64,000 nucleotides of DNA from positions 1-64,000 of the forward strand of contig JAZNDH010000003.1 in assembly GCA_045587965.1 (NCBI GenBank), read 5' to 3'. This DNA comes from Congzhengia sp045587965 (GTDB taxonomy: Bacteria > Bacillota > Clostridia > UBA1381 > UBA9506). Position 1 is the first letter of the stretch, and the number at the start of each line of letters is the position of its first letter. The notes under the pieces are model-generated. The model worked only from the letters and a program-made list of their open reading frames with translations. It did not search any database and was not told where the DNA came from. The translations under genes and the position numbers were made by a program. Below, piece by piece: positions 1-6,268 of the stretch.

Positions 1-822
1 AAATATGACGGATTCTTCGAAATCTTCTTAGTAGCCTTATCTACAGGCTTACGGCGAGGAGAAGATATGGCGCTGAAATGGGAAGACTTAAACCTCGACA
101 CAGGAGAACTAAAGGTTCGAAGACAAGTCAAACGGACAAAAGGCAGATTAGTCATAACAGAGCCAAAGACTGAAGAATCGGTAAGAACGATAATACTTCC
201 CAAAAGCCTTGTAAGCATCCTAAAGGAATATAAGGAAACAATAGACTCAGAGTGGATGTTCCCATCACCAAGAGTTGAAGGGATGCCAAGAGATCCTTCG
301 GCAGTATACGGAATGATGCAGGTAATATTAGAAAGAGCAGAATGTAAAAAGCTCCGATTCCACGATCTCCGCCACACCTTCGCAACCACATCTGTAGCAA
401 ACGGAATGGACATCAAAACCTTATCCACTATCCTCGGACATGTATCAAGCAAAACAACACTTGATATATACCTGCATAGCACCGAGGAAATGAAAAAGGA
501 AGCGGCTGAAAAGATTAACGCCCGATTCAACAAGGATACGGACGGCAACGAGGAAAGAATCACAGATAAACAAAAAAAGCCCTCACAAGCCAAATTTGAG
601 CCTAAAAAGGGCAAGATGCGAAAGCCCGGCACAGGATGTATAAGTAAGATAAATGACCACCTCTATGAGGGCAGATACTCACCAAAGGATGCCTATGGCA
701 AAAGAATGGCAAGAAACATATATGCACCTACAAGAGAAGAATGTGAAGAAAAGCTTGCCATACTGATAAAGGAAATGAACGCCGAAATCGCAGAACAAAA
801 AGCGAAACTTAAAAATGCATAG
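1..822 (+). CDS. Tyrosine site-specific integrase, C-terminal part (5' end outside window)
   Basis: The reading frame is open from base 1, so the N-terminus lies outside the window; an ATG at 67 is internal. The catalytic-domain motifs are visible: ALSTGLRRGE (first catalytic Arg, encoded about 40-65), HDLRHTF (second Arg and its His), LGH and the Tyr in DIYLH. It would recombine an integrative element at an att site, and the tRNA-Pro lying about 200 bp downstream is the obvious target. After the tyrosine there is a basic linker and then about 55 residues (GTGCISK to KEMNAE) that resemble the three-stranded DNA-binding domain normally found at the N-terminus of such integrases, which is an odd position. 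The protein ends in a Lys-rich tail. Family assignment is secure; the nature of the C-terminal domain is inference. Confidence 0.93.
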   Translation, partial: KYDGFFEIFLVALSTGLRRGEDMALKWEDLNLDTGELKVRRQVKRTKGRLVITEPKTEESVRTIILPKSLVSILKEYKETIDSEWMFPSPRVEGMPRDPSAVYGMMQVILERAECKKLRFHDLRHTFATTSVANGMDIKTLSTILGHVSSKTTLDIYLHSTEEMKKEAAEKINARFNKDTDGNEERITDKQKKPSQAKFEPKKGKMRKPGTGCISKINDHLYEGRYSPKDAYGKRMARNIYAPTREECEEKLAILIKEMNAEIAEQKAKLKNA

Positions 823-832
823 TAAACCATAA

Positions 833-866
833 ATGGCACGGACATAAAAATCCGTGCCATAGCTTT
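833..866 (+). terminator. Probable integrase terminator
   Basis: Inverted repeat ATGGCACGGA (833-842) / TCCGTGCCAT (851-860) just after the integrase stop, followed by a short T-rich stretch (AGCTTTT). The U-tract is weak. Confidence 0.5.
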
Positions 867-972
867 TGGGTGTATTAAATTTTGATATGGTGTAAACAAA
901 GAAAAAGACTTTGTCCCACAGTTGAAGATGAAAAAATGTGGTCAAACTCGTTTTTTTGACATTTTTTAGACA

Positions 973-1010
973 AATCAAAAACCTCAGAAACCGCTTGGTT
1001 ACTGAGGTTT
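973..1010 (-). terminator. Terminator of tRNA-Pro
   Basis: On the minus strand AAACCTCAG (1010-1002) pairs with CTGAGGTTT (987-979), followed by TTTGATTTG. It starts 4 nt beyond the CCA end of the tRNA. Confidence 0.75.
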
Positions 1011-1014
1011 AAGG

Positions 1015-1091
<77 letters not shown>

Positions 1092-1253
1092 AAATAAAAT
1101 ATTTGGTTTTTTCTATATTCCCATGTCTGTGGGATAACATGTGGTCAAAACTGATTTGACCACATGTATTTTGTTTTCTTGGTCGCCATAAAGTGGCGGT
1201 GTTAAAAGGTTTGTGGAAGTTCGGCTTCTTGCGAATGAATTGATTATCGCAGT

Positions 1254-1297
1254 GTCCCGAACGAAGCGCGCTACCAAACTGCGCTACATCCCGAAAT
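1254..1297 (-). pseudogene. Orphan 5' half of tRNA-Pro (att-type direct repeat of 1052-1095)
   Basis: 44 bp match 1052-1095 with one mismatch (position 7 of the acceptor stem, G here, A in the intact gene). The copy runs from just upstream of the tRNA 5' end through the D arm and 5' anticodon strand and stops directly after the anticodon loop. That is the usual crossover region for tRNA-targeting integrases. It cannot form a tRNA on its own. I read it as the original chromosomal 5' half, separated from its 3' half by recombination. Confidence 0.85.
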
Positions 1298-1306
1298 TAC
1301 TTGTTC

Positions 1307-1335
1307 ATTATAATACATTATGAGCAAAAAATCAA
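1307..1335 (-). promoter_or_regulatory. Sigma-A promoter upstream of the tRNA-Pro half-gene
   Basis: Minus strand: -35 TTGATT (1335-1330), 17-bp spacer, -10 TATAAT (1312-1307). Transcription would start a few bases before the half-gene and could read through about 160 bp into the intact tRNA-Pro at 1091-1015. Confidence 0.8.
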
Positions 1336-1344
1336 GAGCTTTTT

Positions 1345-1382
1345 AAAAAAACTGTGGCATATTTATATGCCACAGTTTTTTT
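1345..1382. terminator. Terminator downstream of rubrerythrin
   Basis: Perfect 12-bp arms ACTGTGGCATAT (1351-1362) / ATATGCCACAGT (1365-1376) flanked by A and T runs, so it works in either direction; it ends at the rubrerythrin stop codon. Confidence 0.85.
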
Positions 1383-1972
1383 TATAACCTTACAATAAAT
1401 TCATTATATCTTATAAAATATCCCTGATTGTGCTCGCAAACAGGGCAGATTTTCGGAGCGTCGTTAGCTGTGTGAATATGCCCGCAGTTTAAACACAGCC
1501 ACTTTGTTTCTGTATTATTTGAAAATAGTGTGCCCTGTTCTAGCATTTCTCTGAAATGGTCAAACCTTTGAGCATGAGTTTTCTCAATTTGAGCAATCTG
1601 TGAAAAAAGTGTACTGATTTTTGTAAACCCCTCTTGTTTTGCAACTTCGGCAAAGGTTGAATATACGGGGTTATATTCTTCCATTTCGTTGTGGGTTGCA
1701 CTTTTTAGGAGCTCTACCACATTAGTTGAGATGTCTATAGGATAGCTTGCTGAAATTTCAATATTTTCTCCCGCAGATTCCTTTAAGGCGTTGTAAAACA
1801 GCTCTGCATGCTCCTTTTCCTGATTTGCGGTAAAGGTAAATAGCCTTTCAATAACATTCAGATTTTGCTTTTTTGCTTCTTGTGCTGCAAAGGTATATCT
1901 GTTTCGTGCTTGTGATTCCCCTGCAAATGCTTTCAATAAATTCAACTTTGTTTCACTGGATTTAAAATCCAT
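1382..1972 (-). CDS. rbr: Rubrerythrin
   Basis: 196 aa, normal length for rubrerythrin. An N-terminal ferritin-like diiron domain (about residues 5-145) carries Glu-rich helices with the E-x-x-H type ligands (GESQARNRY, EKEHAE, NEMEEYNP, EKTHAQRF). It is followed by a rubredoxin-like Fe(Cys)4 knuckle with CLNCGH and CPVC, and ends near GYF as usual. It reduces hydrogen peroxide in the cytoplasm using electrons from rubredoxin or NAD(P)H oxidoreductases, an oxidative-stress defence typical of anaerobes. Monocistronic: terminator on one side, divergent spacing on the other. SD AAGGAAGGTGA lies just before the ATG. No Fur/PerR box was recognised by eye. Confidence 0.96.
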   Translation of the reverse strand: MDFKSSETKLNLLKAFAGESQARNRYTFAAQEAKKQNLNVIERLFTFTANQEKEHAELFYNALKESAGENIEISASYPIDISTNVVELLKSATHNEMEEYNPVYSTFAEVAKQEGFTKISTLFSQIAQIEKTHAQRFDHFREMLEQGTLFSNNTETKWLCLNCGHIHTANDAPKICPVCEHNQGYFIRYNEFIVRL

Positions 1973-2041
1973 AAAATCACCTTCCTTTGCTAACTATATT
2001 TTACAAAACAAAGGAAAAATATACTATTTAAAAATGAAAAT

Positions 2042-2064
2042 ATGCTGTAGCAATGCTACAGCAT
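2042..2064 (-). terminator. Hairpin after the Dabb gene
   Basis: ATGCTGTAGCA (2042-2052) / TGCTACAGCAT (2054-2064), one of several CTGTAG/CTACAG hairpins in the window; the minus-strand continuation is T-rich (TATTTTCATTTTT). Confidence 0.65.
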
Positions 2065-2069
2065 ATTTA

Positions 2070-2366
2070 TTAAACTTCGTAGTCGTAAGAAGACCGAACT
2101 GCCACATTAGGACGAACAAGTTCGTCTGCTATTTTAACGTGTTCAGGATGTGATGTATAAAAGCTCAGGGCGTCGGCATCTTTAAAGGTTGAATCCATCA
2201 TTAAGTCACCTTTTGAAGATGGCAACCCATTTGTAATAATTTTCATTTCCAATAAACCATCAATTTTTCCAACTAAGCCTTCTAATGCTACCTTAATATC
2301 ATTAATTAAAGCAGGCTTGTCATTAATTTCGTCCTTTAATGACCAGATTATCATATGCTTTACCAT
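2070..2366 (-). CDS. Stress-responsive A/B-barrel (Dabb) domain protein
   Basis: 98 aa covering a single Dabb domain. The family signature MVKHMIIWSLKDE at the start, the central region with LPSSKGDLMMDSTFKD and the ending SFYTSHPEHVKIADELVRP are typical. Dabb proteins are small dimeric ferredoxin-like folds of largely unknown biochemical role; some relatives are polyketide cyclases or stress-induced proteins, so no reaction is assigned. Good ribosome site (AAGGAGG) upstream. It stands alone, convergent to nothing and divergent from DUF1846. Confidence 0.88.
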   Translation of the reverse strand: MVKHMIIWSLKDEINDKPALINDIKVALEGLVGKIDGLLEMKIITNGLPSSKGDLMMDSTFKDADALSFYTSHPEHVKIADELVRPNVAVRSSYDYEV

Positions 2367-2477
2367 AAAAATTCCTCCTTAAAAACTAAACTATACTCAT
2401 ATAATACCACAAAATTCCAAAAAAATATATATTTTTTGCAAAAAAATAAAATTATGCTTTTAAATTAAAAATGTTTG

Positions 2478-2486
2478 TGGTATAAT
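2478..2486 (+). promoter_or_regulatory. Extended -10 promoter of the DUF1846 gene
   Basis: TGG followed by TATAAT (2481-2486) gives an extended -10 element about 30 bp before the start codon; the -35 region is poor. Confidence 0.6.
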
Positions 2487-2514
2487 TAATCTGTTATATT
2501 ATTTCGCAAAGGAA

Positions 2515-4008
2515 GTGTGCGTTACGAACAAGACAGGTTTTTCAAATCAAAAATATTTAAATTTGCAATCAGAACAGATAAAAAAGCGTATTGCACAGTT
2601 TGGCGGAAAGCTATACCTGGAGTTTGGCGGTAAACTTTTCGACGATTATCATGCGTCACGTGTTTTGCCGGGTTTTGAGCCTGACAGTAAAATTCGTATG
2701 CTTCAGCAATTAAAGGATGATGCAGAAATTATAATAACAATCAATGCAGAGGATATCCAGGCAAATAAAACCCGTGGAGATTTAGGTATTACCTATGATA
2801 ATGATGTTTTAAGACTAATTGATACATTCCGCGAAATGGACCTTTGTGTTGGTGGAGTGGTGCTTACACGTTTTAATGAGCAACCCAATGCTACCGCTTT
2901 TTTAAAGTTTTTAAATAAGCGTGGAATTAAATGCTATCGTCATTATACCATTAAGGGTTATCCGTCTGATATACCGCATATAGTAAGCGAAGAAGGACTG
3001 GGAAAAAACGAATATATAGAAACAACACATTCCTTGGTTGTTATTACAGCACCCGGACCGGGCAGCGGTAAAATGGCAACGTGTTTAAGCCAGCTGTATC
3101 ATGATTATAAGCGTGGTATTAAATCAGGATATGCAAAGTTTGAAACATTTCCTGTTTGGAATTTGCCGCTTAATCATCCTGTAAATTTAGCTTATGAGGC
3201 TGCAACGGCAGACTTAAATGACATCAATATGATTGACCCGCTTCACTATGATGCTTATGGGGAGGTTGCTGTAAATTATAACAGAGACGTTGAAATTTTC
3301 CCCGTTTTAAATACAATATTTGAAAAAATTCAAGGCTCATCGCCGTATAAATCTCCTACAGATATGGGTGTAAATATGGCGGGCAACTGCATTTTTGATG
3401 ACGAAGCTTGTCGTGATGCTTCAAAGCGTGAGATTGTACGAAGATTTTTTGCAGCATCGGCTGATAATTTCCGCGGTAAGGGGCAAGAAGCACAGGTTGA
3501 AAAAATACGCCTCTTAATGAATCAGGTTGGAATAACACCTGAATATTCTCCTGCTGTTCCTGCGGCATTGATGCGTGAAAAGGAAACGGGAACACCTTCT
3601 GGAGCAATGTTGCTTCCGGATGGCAGAATTGTAACAGGAAAAACAACCAGTACATTAGGTGCAGCTTCGGCACTTTTGTTAAATGCATTAAAGGCGTTAG
3701 GAAATATTGAAAAATCAGTCCACTTGATTTCAGCACAAGTCTTAGAGCCTATTTGTAATCTAAAAACCGAATATTTAAAGAATAAAAATCCAAGACTTCA
3801 TACAGATGAAATATTGCTTGCGCTCACAATATCGGCACTAAACTCTGATGTTGCAAGAGCAGCTAAAGAACAGCTTAAAAATCTTCGCGGAAGCGACGCT
3901 CATTTTACAGTAATTTTAGGCGATGAAGATGAGAAAATCTTAAGAAGATTAGGAATAAATGTAAGCTATGAGCCTAAGTATGAAAATGGAAGATTGTATC
4001 ATAATTAA
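2515..4008 (+). CDS. DUF1846 domain-containing protein
   Basis: 497 aa, the usual length of the DUF1846 family, conserved in Clostridia and Lactobacillales with solved structures but no agreed function. The near-invariant N-terminal block QFGGKLYLEFGGKLFDDYHA followed by SRVLPGF is present, as are the ITAPGPGSGKMATCLSQLYH segment (a P-loop-like Gly-rich turn) and the MGVNMAGNCIFDDEA block. The assigned start is GTG at 2515, but AAAGGA is only 1-2 nt upstream of it. The family N-terminus (xxGFsNqKYL) would put the first residue about three codons later, where no standard start exists. Bounded by its own promoter and a very strong terminator, so monocistronic. Confidence 0.93.
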   Translation: MCVTNKTGFSNQKYLNLQSEQIKKRIAQFGGKLYLEFGGKLFDDYHASRVLPGFEPDSKIRMLQQLKDDAEIIITINAEDIQANKTRGDLGITYDNDVLRLIDTFREMDLCVGGVVLTRFNEQPNATAFLKFLNKRGIKCYRHYTIKGYPSDIPHIVSEEGLGKNEYIETTHSLVVITAPGPGSGKMATCLSQLYHDYKRGIKSGYAKFETFPVWNLPLNHPVNLAYEAATADLNDINMIDPLHYDAYGEVAVNYNRDVEIFPVLNTIFEKIQGSSPYKSPTDMGVNMAGNCIFDDEACRDASKREIVRRFFAASADNFRGKGQEAQVEKIRLLMNQVGITPEYSPAVPAALMREKETGTPSGAMLLPDGRIVTGKTTSTLGAASALLLNALKALGNIEKSVHLISAQVLEPICNLKTEYLKNKNPRLHTDEILLALTISALNSDVARAAKEQLKNLRGSDAHFTVILGDEDEKILRRLGINVSYEPKYENGRLYHN

Positions 4009-4010
4009 AA

Positions 4011-4059
4011 ATAATCTGTAGTATTGATATTTTATATATCAATACTACAGATTATTTTA
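4011..4059. terminator. Strong bidirectional terminator
   Basis: Perfect 20-bp inverted repeat (4011-4030 / 4036-4055) with a 5-nt loop, 2 nt after the DUF1846 stop; it separates this gene from the minus-strand 6S RNA. Confidence 0.85.
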
Positions 4060-4065
4060 CTTTTA

Positions 4066-4263
4066 CAAAAAAATACCCCCGGAATGCCGTGTAGTACGAT
4101 TAATTTTTACCTGCATGAGCAGGTGGGTATCCGCTCAACTGTTTTACAAGTCCACTGGCCATAATGGGTGGCATTTGCGCCGCAGCTGAAGAAGGGATTC
4201 CCTTATAAAAAGTGTTGGTAAAATAAAAATCGAATATCACGAACACACCAGGGATTAAGTTCT
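4066..4263 (-). ncRNA. ssrS: 6S RNA (candidate)
   Basis: About 198 nt, the right size for 6S RNA, transcribed from a near-perfect promoter at 4270-4298. The closing stem pairs CCCUGG-U-GUGUU at the 5' end with GGCAU-U-CCGGGG at the 3' end. Between them are two AU-rich strands that would form the large open central bubble mimicking a melted promoter. The 3' strand of the bubble carries the small ACCUGC-UCAU-GCAGGU hairpin seen in Firmicutes 6S, and there is a long apical stem-loop region (about 4140-4215). A T-run follows the closing stem. 6S RNA binds sigma-A RNA polymerase and down-regulates it in stationary phase. Assignment rests on structure and size read by eye; a covariance-model search was not possible. 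Confidence 0.7.
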
Positions 4264-4269
4264 ATAATT

Positions 4270-4298
4270 ATTATAGCACCATTTTTTTATATTATCAA
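4270..4298 (-). promoter_or_regulatory. Promoter of the 6S RNA
   Basis: Minus strand: -35 TTGATA (4298-4293), 17-bp spacer, -10 TATAAT (4275-4270); predicted start about 4263. Confidence 0.85.
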
Positions 4299-4347
4299 TA
4301 TATTTTTGCTTGTAATTAAAATTTAAAGCAGTCTACAGCACTTTTTT

Positions 4348-4581
4348 GGGTGGACGGAAAATAGTGCAGATTGGACAAACTGAACCCGAAGGGGTTACCC
4401 GAAGATGTATATTGGTACATCGAGAGGTGAAGCTTGTTCAAAACACAAGGCATTAAAAAAAGAAACTCGTCATTTGACGAATTTCTTCCTGCAGTTTAAT
4501 TATCTAAATTTGATATAACAAATGAAAGACTTTCTTATGTATTTCTTTTGCCTTGTGTGGTGTGCACATTTTGCTACACCC
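4348..4581. repeat. Dispersed structured repeat, copy A
   Basis: 234 bp with closing stem GGGTG...CACCC, then AAAAT/ATTTT with one bulged A, then GTGCA/TGCAC. Internal stems are AACCC/GGGTT, GATGTA/TACATC (4404-4421), ACACAAGGCA (4443-4452) / TGCCTTGTGT (4549-4558) and a hairpin with CGTC/GACG arms (about 4464-4486). The same architecture occurs at 58643-58904 with compensatory base changes. It ends 3 bp from the yebC stop codon and starts after a run of T. No ORF inside. Direction of transcription cannot be decided. Confidence 0.75.
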
Positions 4582-4584
4582 TTT

Positions 4585-5313
4585 TTATTCTTCCCAGTTG
4601 TGCCAAACGTTCTGCACGTCATCGTTGTCTTCTAACATATCAATAAGCTTATTCATAAAGAGAATGTCTTTTTCATCAGTAAGCTCAACTGTTGTTTGCG
4701 GAATCATTTCTACCTCGGCAGAAGCGAATGAGTAGCCTTTCTTTTCTAATTCAGAAAGCACATCGCCAAAAGAATCGGGAGCTGTTAAAATTTCAAAGCA
4801 ATCTTCGTTTGCGCTAAAGTCCTCAGCACCTGAATCAAGTGCATCCATCATAACTGAATCTTCATCCAATTCATTTTCTGAATTATCAATAATTAAAACG
4901 CCTTTTTTGTCGAACATAAAGCTTACACAACCGTTTTGCCCTAAGTTTCCGCCGAATTTGTCAAAGTAATGACGCAAATCGCCTGCGGTTCTGTTTCTGT
5001 TATCTGTTAAGGTTTCCACAATAACGGCAACGCCATTAGGACCATAGCCTTCGTATGTGATTTCTTCATAGTTATCAGAAGCGAGCTCGCCCGAAGCTTT
5101 TTTAATACATCTGTCGATATTGTCGTTAGGCATATTGTTAGCTTTTGCCTTTGCAATAACATCGCGAAGCTTTGAATTAGACTCAGGGTCGGCACCGCCT
5201 GCCTTTACAATAACAGTAATTTCTCTGCCTAATTTAGTAAAAATCTTGCCCTTTTTAGCATCTGATTTTTCTTTTTTGTGTTTAATATTTGCCCATTTTG
5301 AATGTCCTGACAT
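4585..5313 (-). CDS. yebC: YebC/TACO1-family translation factor
   Basis: 242 aa from ATG at 5313, chosen because the family always begins MSGHSKWANIKHKK and AAAGGA precedes it; a longer frame to 5478 would add 55 non-conserved residues overlapping spoVAE. Motifs: KGKIFTKLGREI, MPNDNIDRCIKKA, YEGYGPNGVAVIVE, TDNRNRTAGDLRHYF, GSVSFMF-like GCVSFMF. Older annotations call it a transcriptional regulator; members of the family are now connected with translation of proline stretches. It is divergent from spoVAE (77 bp) and followed within 3 bp by repeat copy A. Confidence 0.97.
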   Translation of the reverse strand: MSGHSKWANIKHKKEKSDAKKGKIFTKLGREITVIVKAGGADPESNSKLRDVIAKAKANNMPNDNIDRCIKKASGELASDNYEEITYEGYGPNGVAVIVETLTDNRNRTAGDLRHYFDKFGGNLGQNGCVSFMFDKKGVLIIDNSENELDEDSVMMDALDSGAEDFSANEDCFEILTAPDSFGDVLSELEKKGYSFASAEVEMIPQTTVELTDEKDILFMNKLIDMLEDNDDVQNVWHNWEE

Positions 5314-5390
5314 TTTCACTAATCCTTTCAAAATTGTATAAAATTTTATTATTAACATAAAATAACGAAAACAAATAAAGAGGTGTAATA

Positions 5391-5747
5391 ATGGACTATT
5401 TAAAAGCTTTCGTTGTGGGCGGAATACTTTGTGTAATCGCCCAGATTTTGATTGATAAATTAAAGCTGACTCCTGCAAGAATACTGGTTATATATGTAGT
5501 TGCAGGCGCTTTACTTACAGTTTTGGGAGTATATAAGCCGTTAGTTGAGTTTGCAGGCTGCGGTGCAACAATACCAATTTCAGGCTTTGGTTACACATTA
5601 GCCGAAGGAGCAAAGAAGGGAATATCCGAACACGGTATATGCGGAATTTTAACCGGTGGTTTAACGGGAGCTTCAGGTGGTATAACCGCAGCAGTTGTTT
5701 TTGGACTTTTGTTTGCTCTTATTTTCAAACCCAAGGCTAAAAAATAA
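5391..5747 (+). CDS. spoVAE: Stage V sporulation protein AE
   Basis: 118 aa, mostly hydrophobic with three or four membrane segments. The family sequence DKLKLTPARILV near residue 25, LVEFAGCGATIPISGFGYTLAEGA in the middle and the Gly-rich GGLTGASGGITAAVVFG helix near the end are diagnostic. SpoVA proteins form the inner forespore membrane channel that moves dipicolinic acid into the spore and releases it at germination. Normally spoVAC-spoVAD-spoVAE are adjacent; here spoVAE stands alone, so the partners must be elsewhere. RBS AGAGGTG is well placed. Confidence 0.93.
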   Translation: MDYLKAFVVGGILCVIAQILIDKLKLTPARILVIYVVAGALLTVLGVYKPLVEFAGCGATIPISGFGYTLAEGAKKGISEHGICGILTGGLTGASGGITAAVVFGLLFALIFKPKAKK

Positions 5748-5864
5748 TTAACATATATATTGTATACCCTTTTTGTTAAAATTTCAACCTTTTTTACAAA
5801 TTAAGTGTCAAAATTCTTGCTTGGGAATAAAATGTACTATATAAAATGAATTTCAGGTGAGAAA

Positions 5865-6125
5865 ATGGGAGAAATTTTAATCACTTTTATAAAGCAATCA
5901 TCGGCATATAAATTAAAAAAAGGAGCAAAAGCTTATAATATAGGTGCAAAAATCATACAAACACCAAAGGAACTGAGTAGTGGCGGATGCTCTTATGCGA
6001 TACTTGCAAAACGCTCTGATTTAGATAAGCTTTTGTGGATTTGCCGTGAGTATAGAATTGATTACAAGCGTGTTCTGGCAATATATTTAGACATCAACGG
6101 CAAAAAAGTATATAACGAAATATAA
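5865..6125 (+). CDS. DUF3343 small protein (possible Se/S carrier family)
   Basis: 86 aa covering one DUF3343 domain. The N-terminal ILITF strand, the central GGCSYAI segment with Cys42 and the VLAIYLD ending match the family, which is often annotated as a putative selenium or sulphur carrier because of its conserved Cys and its association with selenium genes. No selenium gene is nearby, so the role here is open. A sigma-A-like promoter (TTGCTT, 17 bp, TATAAA) precedes it and a strong terminator follows. Confidence 0.8.
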   Translation: MGEILITFIKQSSAYKLKKGAKAYNIGAKIIQTPKELSSGGCSYAILAKRSDLDKLLWICREYRIDYKRVLAIYLDINGKKVYNEI

Positions 6126-6154
6126 GCCGCATTTTTTGCGGCTTATATTTTTTC
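6121..6154 (+). terminator. Terminator of the DUF3343 gene
   Basis: TATAAGCCGCA (6121-6131) / TGCGGCTTATA (6137-6147) then a T run; the stop codon lies in the 5' arm. Confidence 0.85.
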
Positions 6155-6192
6155 AAAAATATAATAATTGTGTTACAATTTAGGTTATTTCG

Positions 6193-6221
6193 TTGAAAAA
6201 GGGAAGTCTATATGATAAGAT
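6193..6221 (+). promoter_or_regulatory. Promoter of the GT4-csaB gene
   Basis: -35 TTGAAA (6193-6198), 17-bp spacer, -10 TAAGAT (6216-6221), 48 bp before the ATG. Confidence 0.6.
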
Positions 6222-6268
6222 TTTAATACGATAGGATAGTATAAGTATAGAATAAGGAGCTTATCACT

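Noticed and set aside
1092..1253. Small RNA gene between the two tRNA-Pro copies
   Set aside because: Only the 13-bp palindrome and a small CGCCA/TGGCG pair are visible, with no promoter-terminator set.
4348..4581. Insertion sequence or transposase remnant in the structured repeat
   Set aside because: No coding frame or transposase motif in either copy; a non-autonomous palindromic element cannot be excluded but compensatory changes favour RNA structure.
4585..5478. 297-aa version of YebC starting at 5478
   Set aside because: The first 55 residues overlap spoVAE on the other strand and are not family sequence; MSGHSKWANIKHKK at 5313 has a good ribosome site.
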